A stretch of 42,699 bases of DNA. Origin: Muribaculaceae bacterium. GTDB lineage: Bacteria > Bacteroidota > Bacteroidia > Bacteroidales > Muribaculaceae. Below, in pieces: positions 32,946 to 41,090 of this stretch. Positions within the stretch are counted from its first letter, which is position 1. Every line of letters starts with the position of its first letter. Where the stretch lies: contig JAIEBK010000160.1 of assembly GCA_029070945.1 (NCBI GenBank), positions 8,400-51,098 of the forward strand, written 5' to 3'. Both the position numbers and the translations under genes were made by a program. The notes below the pieces were generated by a model that saw only the letters and a program-made list of their open reading frames with translations, was not told the DNA's origin and made no database searches.

Positions 32946-34322
32946 TTAGTCAAGAAGGTCCAGTTTTACCGTAAAATGGCGCATCAGTTCCGTTTCCCAT
33001 TTGATTTTGACGCCTCTCTTTATCTCATGACGGCGGTCGTATACATTCTTCAGGGCGGCGGCTATTACGTTCATATGGTTGTCAGTGTATGTTCTTCTGC
33101 AGATGCAAAGACGCAGGAAGTCGTTGCCGTCAAATCTGTTTTCTCTTGTGATCGGATCGCGGTCGGCAAGCATATATCCGATCTCGCAGCCTCTGACACC
33201 AGCCTCCAGATAAAGTTCTATACCCAGACGGACTCCGGGAAATTCTTCTTTAGGCACTTGATCGAGCACTTTATCTGCATCGATGAAGATGGCATGGCCT
33301 CCTACAGGTCTCTGATAGGGAATTCCATATTCATCAAGTTTTGATGCGAGATATTCTACCTGCTTAATTCGGGTCTGAAGCATGTCGAACTCGGTGTTTT
33401 CATCAAGTCCTACAGCAAGAGCTGCCATGTCGCGTCCGTTCATACCTCCGTAGGTGAGGAATCCCTCGAAAGGAATCAGGAATCGTTTTGCTCCTTCGTA
33501 AATGTCCTCGCTGTTTGTCGCAATGAAACCGCCCATATTCACAAGGCCGTCTTTTTTCGAAGACATTGTCATTCCATCCGCGTAAGAGAACATCTCGCGG
33601 CTGATCTCCTTGATGGTTTTATCTTTGAATTCAGGTTCACGTACCTTAATAAAATAGGCGTTCTCTGCAAAACGTGCGCTGTCGAAAAATACCGGTTTCC
33701 CATACTTGTCGGCGATCTTTCTTACTCCGCGCAGGTTTTCCATCGACACAGGCTGGCCTCCGGCAGTGTTGTTTGTTATCGTTACCAATATAAAAGGAAT
33801 GTGGTCGGCATGGCGCTCGAGCTCCGCTTCCAGTTTATTGAGATCAACATTGCCCTTGAACGGGACTTCAAGCTGTGTGTTCTTTGCTTCGTCTACTGTG
33901 CAGTCTACCGCGAAAGCCTTGCGTGATTCGATATGTCCTTTAGTTGTGTCAAAATGGGAGTTTCCGGGCACATAATCTCCTTCCTTCACGAGGTGTGAGA
34001 ACAGCACATTCTCCGCAGCTCGTCCCTGATGGGTCGGAAGAACATAATCAAAACCTGTTATTCTTTTAATAGTGTCTTTCAGTTCGTAGAAGCTGCGGGC
34101 TCCGGCATAAGACTCGTCGCCGGTCATCATCGCTGCCCACTGGCGGTCGCTCATGGCTCCTGTTCCTGAGTCAGTAAGGCAATCTATGTATACATAATCG
34201 CTTTTGAGCATGAAAACGTTATAGTCGGCTTCCTTAAGCCATTTCTCACGCTCTTCACGCGTGCTTTTTCTGATGGGCTCGACCATCTTTATCTTCCATG
34301 ATTCGGCGAAGGGTAGTTCCAT
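32946..34322 (-). CDS. tnaA: Tryptophanase
   Basis: This PLP enzyme splits tryptophan into indole, pyruvate and ammonia. The 458-aa protein has THQGRAAENVLFSHLVKEGD, the TNNTAGGQPVSMENLRGV segment and the Schiff-base lysine in MTMSSKKDGLVNMGG. Residues that separate it from tyrosine phenol-lyase point to tryptophanase: the C-terminal MRHFTVKL keeps the histidine equivalent to H463 of E. coli TnaA (Phe in the lyase), and the position of the lyase phenol-binding arginine is isoleucine (RGCEIGYML). The leader between its promoter and start is only about 35 nt, too short for a TnaC-type leader peptide. No transporter gene is adjacent. Confidence 0.94.
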   Translation of the reverse strand: MELPFAESWKIKMVEPIRKSTREEREKWLKEADYNVFMLKSDYVYIDCLTDSGTGAMSDRQWAAMMTGDESYAGARSFYELKDTIKRITGFDYVLPTHQGRAAENVLFSHLVKEGDYVPGNSHFDTTKGHIESRKAFAVDCTVDEAKNTQLEVPFKGNVDLNKLEAELERHADHIPFILVTITNNTAGGQPVSMENLRGVRKIADKYGKPVFFDSARFAENAYFIKVREPEFKDKTIKEISREMFSYADGMTMSSKKDGLVNMGGFIATNSEDIYEGAKRFLIPFEGFLTYGGMNGRDMAALAVGLDENTEFDMLQTRIKQVEYLASKLDEYGIPYQRPVGGHAIFIDADKVLDQVPKEEFPGVRLGIELYLEAGVRGCEIGYMLADRDPITRENRFDGNDFLRLCICRRTYTDNHMNVIAAALKNVYDRRHEIKRGVKIKWETELMRHFTVKLDLLD

Positions 34323-34365
34323 ATATTAATTTTATGTTTAGTGGTTTTGTGTTTTATTACTGGCA

Positions 34366-34397
34366 CAAATTTACACTCTTTTTTTGAGATATGCAAA
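34366..34397 (-). promoter_or_regulatory. Predicted tnaA promoter
   Basis: Minus-strand TTTG (34394-34397) and TAAATTTG (34366-34373) are separated by 20 nt. The start would fall near 34358, giving a short leader. Confidence 0.65.
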
Positions 34398-34443
34398 TAA
34401 TATACGTAAAATATGCCATTGTGCGCCCTGAATTTCGGATAAA

Positions 34444-34474
34444 AAAATCCTCCCGACAAAGTCGGAAGGATTTT
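34444..34474 (-). terminator. Terminator of tRNA-Cys
   Basis: A 12-bp stem (left AATCCTCCCGAC, right GTCGGAAGGATT) has one mismatch in DNA that becomes a G-U pair in the minus-strand RNA. The loop is three nucleotides. A long T-run follows on the minus strand. Confidence 0.85.
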
Positions 34475-34476
34475 CG

Positions 34477-34547
34477 AGGTTCCAAGCGGATTCGAACCGC
34501 TGTGAACGGTTTTGCAGACCGGTACCTAACCACTCGGACATGGAACC
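34477..34547 (-). tRNA. tRNA-Cys (GCA anticodon)
   Basis: The minus strand shows acceptor GGTTCCA/TGGAACC, anticodon loop CTGCAAA (anticodon GCA), T arm AGCGG-TTCGAAT-CCGCT and discriminator U, as expected for cysteine. CCA is not encoded. A promoter (34588-34619) and terminator (34444-34474) frame it as a single-gene unit. Confidence 0.93.
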
Positions 34548-34587
34548 ATTTTGCATCGGCCTAAGCCGTATCGTTGCTTTTGCGATG

Positions 34588-34619
34588 CAAAGTTAATGCT
34601 TTTTTTTTAATCCTGCAAA
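34588..34619 (-). promoter_or_regulatory. Predicted tRNA-Cys promoter
   Basis: Minus-strand TTTG (34616-34619) and TAACTTTG (34588-34595) are separated by 20 nt. Confidence 0.7.
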
Positions 34620-34638
34620 TATTTTCAAATTTTTTTTC

Positions 34639-35877
34639 TCAGATTTTCTTACCGTAACGGGCATATATATCAACTCCCATCTTTTTGGCCTTCTCTACGT
34701 CTTCTTTGTTTGCGGGGTCTACGCCATATTTACTTAGTTGCGGGATAACGACCGGAGTGCCGGGGCGTATCCTGTCCGGATGTCCCAGTTTCGATTTGTT
34801 TTCCTCATAAATATAAGGCCAAAGGTTGAAGTTTCCGTAATGATCCTTCGCCATGGTTGTGAGATAGCGGGTCTTGCCGATAGTGTCGTATACCAGTTCA
34901 TCCGATGGTGCGGTCGGCACTTCGGTGTCTTCATTTATAAAAGCTGAGTCTGCTGTAGTGTCTGCTGCTTCGGCATTGTTAATGAGGCTCGCTTTTTCCG
35001 GTGATTCAGTCATGCTTTCCGCCATATCGTTTTCAGTCAGCTGCATTGTCGTTTCAGCTGCTGTAAGGTGGAGGCGGAATATACGGTTGACGTTGTCTGT
35101 GGCAAATACATACCATATAGTCAGTGTCGCGGCCAGCGCAAATATTGCCGCACCAAGTGATATAGTGGCTATTTTTATCCAGCTCCTCTTTCTTGATGCA
35201 GTCGGGATGAATTCCTGATCATCTTCCGAGTCATCAGTTTCGGCTTCCTGGTTGTCTGAAGAAGTCTCTTCATCGGTGGGATTGACAAATTCCGAGGTTG
35301 TATCGTAAACTTCTCCATGGTTGTCATTCGGTTCCTGAAGCGTTTCATTCCGGGTCTCGTCCGCAGGATCATCAGATTCCTGAGTGTTCTCTGCAAGTGC
35401 CGCTGTCAACGATTCTGTCGGGGTTTCATTTGATATCGGACTGTTTTCTTCAAGGATGTTTCTATCTGAATCTATGTTGCTGTCGAGATGACTGACATCG
35501 GATGGTGTCTGAAGGTCGATCTCGTCTTTTGAGATAAGTTGACTTATGTCGATGTCATCGCTTATCTCTATAGCGGAAAAAGCTTCAAAAGGAGCATTTA
35601 CAGATTCAGCGAATTCTTTTGACGGTAGGAAGACTACTTTTGAATGACCTGATATCTCCATCGGCTGTCCGGTGGTCACGTCTACGCTTTTGCGCGGTTC
35701 AACCCGCGAGAGCCTGAATGTGCCGAGTCCTTTTATTTTAACGCCGTCACCGTTCTCAAGCCTTTCGGTAATGATTGAGAAAAACTCCCGTAGGAAATCT
35801 TCCGAAAACCTCTTTGACCTGCCGGATTTGTCAGCGAGCATGGCTGCAAGCCGGGGAAAAGTAATTTTATCATTCAT
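34639..35877 (-). CDS. HU/IHF-domain protein with membrane helix and LysM-like C-terminus
   Basis: The 412-aa protein has an HU/IHF DNA-binding domain (1-95, with GDGVKIKGLGTFRLSRVEPRK) and a long acidic Asp/Glu/Ser/Thr-rich linker (about 100-225). A single membrane helix (233-259) follows a basic RKRS stretch that places the N-terminus in the cytoplasm. The C-terminal part has a LysM-like motif (330-380, TMAKDHYGNFNLWPYIYEEN ... RIRPGTPVVIP). It could tether DNA to the cell wall across the inner membrane; this is inference from domain order. Related Bacteroidota proteins carry an HU-like domain with SPOR domains. It overlaps the upstream HU gene by 8 bp. Confidence 0.85.
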   Translation of the reverse strand: MNDKITFPRLAAMLADKSGRSKRFSEDFLREFFSIITERLENGDGVKIKGLGTFRLSRVEPRKSVDVTTGQPMEISGHSKVVFLPSKEFAESVNAPFEAFSAIEISDDIDISQLISKDEIDLQTPSDVSHLDSNIDSDRNILEENSPISNETPTESLTAALAENTQESDDPADETRNETLQEPNDNHGEVYDTTSEFVNPTDEETSSDNQEAETDDSEDDQEFIPTASRKRSWIKIATISLGAAIFALAATLTIWYVFATDNVNRIFRLHLTAAETTMQLTENDMAESMTESPEKASLINNAEAADTTADSAFINEDTEVPTAPSDELVYDTIGKTRYLTTMAKDHYGNFNLWPYIYEENKSKLGHPDRIRPGTPVVIPQLSKYGVDPANKEDVEKAKKMGVDIYARYGKKI

Positions 35878-36154
35878 GGTGGCGGACTTTCTGTTTTAGC
35901 AATGTTGACGGACGGAATGTCATGGTGATTTTTGGGGGAATCAACATTCGTTTGCCGGTGGAAGGCTGGACGGCTATCCTTTCTATGCGTTTGCGGGGCT
36001 CAAAACTGCCGAACCCGGGAAATGTGACTGAGTCTCCCTCCAACGCAGCATCAGTCAATACCTGGCATAAGGCACTGATCATTTCAGAGGTTTCCTCCTT
36101 TCCGGCATTGACCCTCTGGCTTAAAGTCTCTAAAAATGTCTTGTGGTCCATCAT
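35870..36154 (-). CDS. HU-family DNA-binding protein
   Basis: This is a small HU/IHF-type protein of 94 aa if started at ATG 36154, or 93 aa at the adjacent ATG 36151. A longer frame to 36181 exists, but the -7 box at 36179-36186 overlaps that ATG, so the mRNA would begin downstream of it. The fold signature GDSVTFPGFGSFEPRKRIERIAVQPSTGKRMLIPPKITMTFRPS is present, with proline in the DNA-intercalating arm. It differs strongly from the HU domain of the neighbour. The two genes overlap by 8 bp and form one unit, so the proteins may form a heterodimer. Confidence 0.85.
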   Translation of the reverse strand: MMDHKTFLETLSQRVNAGKEETSEMISALCQVLTDAALEGDSVTFPGFGSFEPRKRIERIAVQPSTGKRMLIPPKITMTFRPSTLLKQKVRHHE

Positions 36155-36178
36155 AGGGGCTATTGGATGATTTGAATG

Positions 36179-36209
36179 CAAAAATAACTAATATTTTCCT
36201 TGTGTCAAA
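36179..36209 (-). promoter_or_regulatory. Predicted promoter of the two-HU operon
   Basis: Minus-strand TTTTG (up to 36209) and TATTTTTG (36179-36186) are separated by 19 nt. Its position decides the start of the small HU gene at 36154 or 36151. Confidence 0.55.
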
Positions 36210-36287
36210 ATTTTACGGTATTCAGATTTTGAAAACAAACGATTTTTTGATAAAAATCCGTCATTTAAGTCTGAAACCTTCGTTTTT

Positions 36288-36319
36288 TTTGGATTAGTAG
36301 AATTAAATGATTAATTTTG
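36288..36319 (+). promoter_or_regulatory. Predicted pfp promoter
   Basis: TTTG (36288-36291) and TAATTTTG (36312-36319) are separated by 20 nt. The leader to pfp is about 100 nt. Confidence 0.65.
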
Positions 36320-36425
36320 CATTCAAAAGCGGATGTTAAGTGTATGTCGCTTCCATAGAGTAGCACAATCTTGTATCCGAATGGCATAGGAATACAGAAT
36401 AACACATTAATAGGTTATATCCAAT

Positions 36426-38081
36426 ATGAAAAAAAGTCCCCTTCAGAGAGTTCGCGCTGAGTATCAGCCTAAACTCCCCAAAGCACTTCAGGGTGCAGTG
36501 AAACTGGAAGTCGGCGCTCCTACAGAATCAGTGGCCGATCAGGAAGAAATCAAGAAACTTTTTCCAAACACATACGGACTTCCCATCGTGGAGTTCAAGC
36601 AGGCTGAAAAAGCTCAGCGTGTGGAAGAACCCTTCAATGTCGGAATCATCCTCTCCGGAGGTCAGGCTCCCGGCGGACACAATGTGGTCAGCGGTATATT
36701 CGACGCACTTAAGAAACTCAATAAGGAATGCCGTCTGTATGGCTTCCTCATGGGTCCTTCCGGTTTTATCGACCATCAGTATATGGAGATCACTGAAGGC
36801 TTCCTCAAGGACTACCGCAACACCGGCGGATTTGACATCATCGGTTCCGGACGTACGAAACTTGAGACTCCCGAACAGTTTGATTCCGGCCTGAAGATCC
36901 TCAAGGAACTCAATATCAAGGCCCTCGTGATCATCGGTGGTGATGACTCCAATACCAACGCATGCGTACTTGCGGAATATTACAAAGCAAATGGTGCGGA
37001 TGTGCAGGTGATCGGTGTGCCAAAGACCATTGACGGCGACCTAAAGAACAAATGGATTGAAACTTCATTCGGTTTCGACACAGCTTGCAAGGTATATTCA
37101 GAGGTGATCGGAAATATCCAGCGTGACTGCAATTCCGCAAAGAAATACTATCATTTCATAAAGCTCATGGGTCGCTCGGCGAGCCACATCGCCCTTGAGT
37201 GCGCTCTTGAGTGCCAGCCCAACTACTGCCTCATATCTGAGGAAGTACAGGCTAAGCGCATGACTCTCGACAACATCGTCAACCAGCTATGCTACATGAT
37301 TGTAGAACGCGCCAAGATGGGTTGGAATTTCGGTACTGTCCTTGTTCCTGAAGGCCTTATCGAGTTCATCCCCTCAATGAAGCTTCTGATAGCTCAGCTC
37401 AACGACATCCTTGCCGAGCATGCCGCCGAGTTGGATCCCCTTAAGGATGAGGAAAAGCTTACTGCCATCGCAAAATATCTTGAGCCGGCAGAAGCCGAGC
37501 TGTTCCTTTCGCTTCCCAAGAACATCGCTCTCCAGCTCAGCCTCGACCGCGACAGCCACGGCAACGTTCAGGTATCGCTCATTGACACCGAGAAACTTCT
37601 TGCCGACATGGTGGGCAAGCGTCTTGCCGAGCTTAAGAAGGACGGTGAATATCATGGCAAATATGCCACCCAGCACCACTTCTTCGGTTATGAAGGCCGT
37701 TGCGCTGACCCGACGAATTTTGACGCAGACTATTGCTACGCTTTGGGTTACAACGCTACAATGCTCATTAACAGCGGCGTGACAGGATATATGAGCTCGG
37801 TACGCAACCTTACCGATAAGCCCGAAAATTGGATTGCGGGCGGTATACCTATCACCATGATGATGAATATGGAAAAGCGCCATGGCCACATGAAGCCTGT
37901 TATTCAGAAGGCTCTTGTTGACCTGAAAGGCAAGCCCTATATGAAGTTTGCGTCCATGCGCGAGACCCTTATGCTCAACACGCTCTATCAGTATCCCGGT
38001 CCTATCCAGTACTTTGGTCCAGCTGAAGTATGCGACCGTCCGTCGATGACTCTTCTTCTTGAGCACGATAAGGAAATTTAA
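36426..38081 (+). CDS. pfp: PPi-dependent 6-phosphofructokinase
   Basis: This enzyme phosphorylates fructose-6-phosphate with pyrophosphate, reversibly, in glycolysis. The 551-aa protein belongs to the long PPi-PFK group. The motif GGDDS (171-175) has aspartate where ATP-dependent enzymes have glycine, and the lysine in VPKTIDGDLKN (K200) is also diagnostic of PPi use. SGGQAPGGHNVVSG supplies the phosphate loop and MGRSASHIALECAL the sugar-phosphate site. An MFS transporter gene starts 3 bp after its stop, so the two are co-transcribed. Confidence 0.96.
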   Translation: MKKSPLQRVRAEYQPKLPKALQGAVKLEVGAPTESVADQEEIKKLFPNTYGLPIVEFKQAEKAQRVEEPFNVGIILSGGQAPGGHNVVSGIFDALKKLNKECRLYGFLMGPSGFIDHQYMEITEGFLKDYRNTGGFDIIGSGRTKLETPEQFDSGLKILKELNIKALVIIGGDDSNTNACVLAEYYKANGADVQVIGVPKTIDGDLKNKWIETSFGFDTACKVYSEVIGNIQRDCNSAKKYYHFIKLMGRSASHIALECALECQPNYCLISEEVQAKRMTLDNIVNQLCYMIVERAKMGWNFGTVLVPEGLIEFIPSMKLLIAQLNDILAEHAAELDPLKDEEKLTAIAKYLEPAEAELFLSLPKNIALQLSLDRDSHGNVQVSLIDTEKLLADMVGKRLAELKKDGEYHGKYATQHHFFGYEGRCADPTNFDADYCYALGYNATMLINSGVTGYMSSVRNLTDKPENWIAGGIPITMMMNMEKRHGHMKPVIQKALVDLKGKPYMKFASMRETLMLNTLYQYPGPIQYFGPAEVCDRPSMTLLLEHDKEI

Positions 38082-38084
38082 GTC

Positions 38085-39785
38085 ATGGCTGAAAACAAGA
38101 CCGTTTTAAGTGATAAGGCCTGGGCCAGATGGACAGCTTTGCTCCTTCTGGCCATGGCTATGTTCTGCAGCTACATCTTCATGGACGTGATGTCTCCTAT
38201 CAAGAATCTGGTGCAGAGCCAGCTTGGTTGGGACAACACTGCCTTTGGTACGATGCAGGGCAGCGAGACATTTCTCAATGTCTTTATATTCTTCCTGATT
38301 TTTGCCGGTATCATACTCGACAAGATGGGGGTGCGCTTTACCGCGCTCCTTTCCGGTGTCGTGATGCTGATAGGTGCTTCCATCAACTGGTATGCCGTAA
38401 CGGATATGTTTGCCGGAAGCTCCCTCGATGTCTGGTTTACCGAGCATCTCAACTACATTCCTATCTTTGACGAGCTGGGTGTGTCTCCTTTCTATGAGGG
38501 AATGCCTGCCTCGGCCAAATTTTCGGCTATCGGCTTCATGATCTTCGGTTGCGGCGTCGAGATGGCCGGCATCACTGTCAGCCGTGGTATCGTTAAGTGG
38601 TTTAAGGGTCGTGAGATGGCGTTGGCTATGGGTTCGGAGATGGCTCTTGCCCGTCTTGGTGTGGCTACATGTATGATCTTCTCGCCACTCTTCGCTTATA
38701 TGGGCGGCACTCCGAAGGTGAGCAATGCCGTTGCCTTTGGCGTCGTGCTTCTGATGATCGCACTCATCATGTTTATCGTCTATTTCTTCATGGACAGTAA
38801 ACTTGACTCGCAGACCCATGCCGAAGAAGAGAAGGATGATCCGTTCCGTATCAGCGACCTCGGCCAGATTCTCCGTAGCAGCGGTTTCTGGTTGGTGGCG
38901 TTCCTTTGTGTGCTTTACTACTCAGCGATTTTCCCGTTCCAGAAGTATGCGGTCAATATGCTCCAGTGCAATCTTACCTTTACAGAGGTAGATCCCGACA
39001 GCTTCTGGGCATCGGATGCAGAGACCGTTGTGCAGTATATTGTGATGCTTATTGCGGCTGCTGCGGCTTTTGTCAGCAACTTCTCCTCCAACAAGGCAAT
39101 GAAGAGCGGTATGCTCGTGCTTGCGGTTGCGGCGCTTCTCACATATTGCTGGATGGGTTATATGTGTCAGAGCGCGGCGTCCATTTTCGCTGTGTTCCCG
39201 CTTCTTGCAGTCGGAATAACCCCAATTCTCGGCAAATATGTTGACCATAAGGGAAAGGCTGCCTCTATGCTTGTGTTCGGTGCGTTGCTTCTGATCATAT
39301 GCCATCTTACTTTCGCGTTTATCCTTCCCCTGTTCAAGGGTAATGATCTCGGAGGTGTGGTGGTAGCATATCTGACCATTCTCGTGCTCGGGGCATCGTT
39401 CTCGCTGGTTCCGGCTTCCCTCTGGCCTTCGGTTCCAAAGCTTGTCGACGCAAAGATCATCGGATCGGCCTATGCGCTCATCTTCTGGATTCAGAATATC
39501 GGTCTCTGGCTCTTCCCGCTTCTTATCGGTAAGGTGCTCGATAACACTAACCCCGATATCGCCGAGGGTCTTGCCAACGGTACCTTGACCGAGGCTGAGG
39601 CTGCCGTGAGCTACAATTACACCTGGCCCCTTGTGATGCTTGCATGTCTTGGAGTCGCAGCTCTGCTTATAGGAATCTGGCTTAAGATTATCGATAAGAA
39701 GCAGCATCTCGGACTTGAGCTTCCGAACATTCAGAAGAATGCCGCCGAGGTGGAAGAGTCTGAGATTATCGCGGCTGAAGAATGA
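38085..39785 (+). CDS. MFS transporter, substrate unknown
   Basis: The 566-aa protein has about twelve membrane segments in two halves separated by a charged loop (about 235-260, HAEEEKDDPF). The first half has the family signature GIILDKMGVRFTALLSG between helices 2 and 3. It resembles a Bacteroidota MFS group related to eukaryotic MFSD1; the substrate is not established from sequence. Its close coupling to pfp (3-bp gap) suggests a sugar, sugar phosphate or related metabolite. The C-terminal tail is acidic and cytoplasmic. Confidence 0.8.
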   Translation: MAENKTVLSDKAWARWTALLLLAMAMFCSYIFMDVMSPIKNLVQSQLGWDNTAFGTMQGSETFLNVFIFFLIFAGIILDKMGVRFTALLSGVVMLIGASINWYAVTDMFAGSSLDVWFTEHLNYIPIFDELGVSPFYEGMPASAKFSAIGFMIFGCGVEMAGITVSRGIVKWFKGREMALAMGSEMALARLGVATCMIFSPLFAYMGGTPKVSNAVAFGVVLLMIALIMFIVYFFMDSKLDSQTHAEEEKDDPFRISDLGQILRSSGFWLVAFLCVLYYSAIFPFQKYAVNMLQCNLTFTEVDPDSFWASDAETVVQYIVMLIAAAAAFVSNFSSNKAMKSGMLVLAVAALLTYCWMGYMCQSAASIFAVFPLLAVGITPILGKYVDHKGKAASMLVFGALLLIICHLTFAFILPLFKGNDLGGVVVAYLTILVLGASFSLVPASLWPSVPKLVDAKIIGSAYALIFWIQNIGLWLFPLLIGKVLDNTNPDIAEGLANGTLTEAEAAVSYNYTWPLVMLACLGVAALLIGIWLKIIDKKQHLGLELPNIQKNAAEVEESEIIAAEE

Positions 39786-39848
39786 TGCTTTTCTGATTTC
39801 TTTGCAGGTCATAATGCACTATCTCGCCTGTTCAGGCGTTATATAGGT

Positions 39849-40682
39849 ATGAGACCGTATAAGAAGATATTGATGACGATGGCTGTCTGTGGGCTTATGC
39901 CTGCCGTCGGCCATCTTCTGCATGCCGAGACCGTAGGTCAGAAGGAGGCTAAGGCTATGGCTCAGAAGTTTTTCAACGAATCACGCAATTTCGTTACGCC
40001 TCCCGTCTCATATGTATATAACGGAAAAGACCTGAGTACGCATCGTCTTTTCACACCGTTTTATGTCTTCAATTCCCCGGCAGGAGGCTTTGTGGTGGTA
40101 TCTGCTGAAAACAAGGCGTTTCCTATTCTCGCGTATTCGCTGAGTGAAAGATTCGATAAGGACCGGATGACAGACATGACAAGAGAGATCCTTACCGATT
40201 TCTCACGTGACATTGAGATGATACGCTATGACAGCCGTATCCCGTCAGACGCCATAGAGCAATGGACCACTTATCCGGAGGTTGTCTTCGATATGCTTAA
40301 GAATCCTGAGAATGACGATTATTATGCAGTCTCGTTTGATGACGGGGAGTCTTTCTGGATGGTGCGCCGTGAGGCAACTGAATTTGATTTTGAGACAAAG
40401 GATCCGGTTGAGTATGCTTTTGCTTCGGATGATACTCTTTCGGTGACTGTTCCGGAGGTCCCGGCTGTCACGTCAAACATAGCAGGTCATTTCGCTTTGT
40501 CGCTGCCTATGGATATTGAAAGGGTGATTGTCTATGATGTAACCGGGATGATGGTGGAGAACAGAAAATTCCGTAATACTAACGTGGCGCATGTTGATCT
40601 ATCTGCCCATCCGAACGGTTTCTATATTGCCTTGGCGATTGATACTGATGGGGTAGGACACGCCGTTAAACTCTACAGATGA
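39849..40682 (+). CDS. Stand-alone Spi-type protease inhibitor domain with T9SS sorting domain
   Basis: The 277-aa secreted protein has a signal peptide (about 1-26). Residues 28-135 match the Spi/propeptide domain of C10 (streptopain-type) cysteine proteases: AKAMAQKFFNES, YVFNSPAGGFVVVSAENKA and FPILAYSLSERFD. The peptidase domain that would normally follow is absent. The last 70 residues (SLPMDIERVIVYDVTGMMVE ... VDLSAHPNGFYIALA ... KLYR) match the type A T9SS C-terminal sorting domain. The product is probably exported and surface-bound, and may inhibit a cysteine protease; both are inferences. It overlaps the next gene by 4 bp. Confidence 0.75.
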   Translation: MRPYKKILMTMAVCGLMPAVGHLLHAETVGQKEAKAMAQKFFNESRNFVTPPVSYVYNGKDLSTHRLFTPFYVFNSPAGGFVVVSAENKAFPILAYSLSERFDKDRMTDMTREILTDFSRDIEMIRYDSRIPSDAIEQWTTYPEVVFDMLKNPENDDYYAVSFDDGESFWMVRREATEFDFETKDPVEYAFASDDTLSVTVPEVPAVTSNIAGHFALSLPMDIERVIVYDVTGMMVENRKFRNTNVAHVDLSAHPNGFYIALAIDTDGVGHAVKLYR

Positions 40683-40960
40683 TGTCTACAACGAAAAAAA
40701 TGTTGCTTGCCTTGCTGGCTCTTATCGTCTCCATTGTCTATATTGCGTTGACATTCCGGTTTCGTAGGGAACTGGGATGGTGGGCCTTTGCGGATTGCTT
40801 TGCCCTTTTCATGACGGTATTCACATGGATGATGTCGATTCTGATATCGAGGATGATTCCTCACTCCGGCAAAGTTCTCTCCAACATCGCTCTAATCTTC
40901 GGCATTATCTTCGTCATCTCTCTCGTAGGCGAATATATAGCTTATTCCGTTATATTCTGA
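40679..40960 (+). CDS. Small membrane protein coupled to the Spi-type gene
   Basis: The 93-aa protein has three hydrophobic segments (about 8-25, 36-57 and 67-91). The start overlaps the previous stop (ATGATG), so translation is probably coupled. I do not recognise the family. A hairpin followed by T7 (40984-41013) ends the unit. Confidence 0.7.
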   Translation: MMSTTKKMLLALLALIVSIVYIALTFRFRRELGWWAFADCFALFMTVFTWMMSILISRMIPHSGKVLSNIALIFGIIFVISLVGEYIAYSVIF

Positions 40961-40983
40961 TTTTACCGTTATTTGGATATTGC

Positions 40984-41013
40984 AGGGACGTACGGCTCGT
41001 GCGTCCTTTTTTT
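40984..41013 (+). terminator. Terminator of the pfp-to-small-membrane-protein unit
   Basis: The left hairpin of the inverted pair (stem GGACGTACG/CGTGCGTCC) is followed by a run of T residues, giving an intrinsic terminator 24 bp after the 93-aa gene. Confidence 0.7.
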
Positions 41014-41020
41014 GTTGCAT

Positions 41021-41060
41021 GGTGAAAAAACGATGAGGGACGCACGAGCCGTGCGTCCCT
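41021..41060 (-). terminator. Terminator of mdh
   Basis: The right hairpin (41036-41060) is followed on the minus strand by CATCGTTTTTTCACC, giving an intrinsic terminator about 30 bp after mdh. Confidence 0.65.
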
Positions 41061-41090
41061 GCAAAGTTGGAGATTATTTTTTATGGATAA

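Larger units (their letters stand above)
40981..41063. repeat. Inverted pair of hairpin repeats
   Basis: Two copies of the same hairpin sequence face each other. Arms of 26 bp (40981-41006 and 41038-41063) are complementary with a single mismatch at 40991. Each arm is itself a hairpin (GGACGCACG/CGTGCGTCC type). The same sequence occurs at 97-121. The left copy serves the plus-strand gene and the right copy serves mdh. Confidence 0.75.

Noticed and set aside
32946-34322. Tyrosine phenol-lyase identity
   Set aside because: The phenol-binding arginine is replaced by isoleucine and the C-terminal histidine typical of tryptophanase is present.
34371-34556. 61-aa frame on the minus strand upstream of tnaA
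   Set aside because: It is translated from tRNA-Cys and its terminator and is not a leader peptide.
36155-36181. Upstream ATG for the small HU gene
   Set aside because: The -7 box covers this ATG, so the transcript would start downstream of it.
38922-39812. 296-aa minus-strand frame opposite the MFS transporter
   Set aside because: It is the complement of a well-supported transporter gene; its charged, His-rich composition is typical of antisense translation of membrane proteins.
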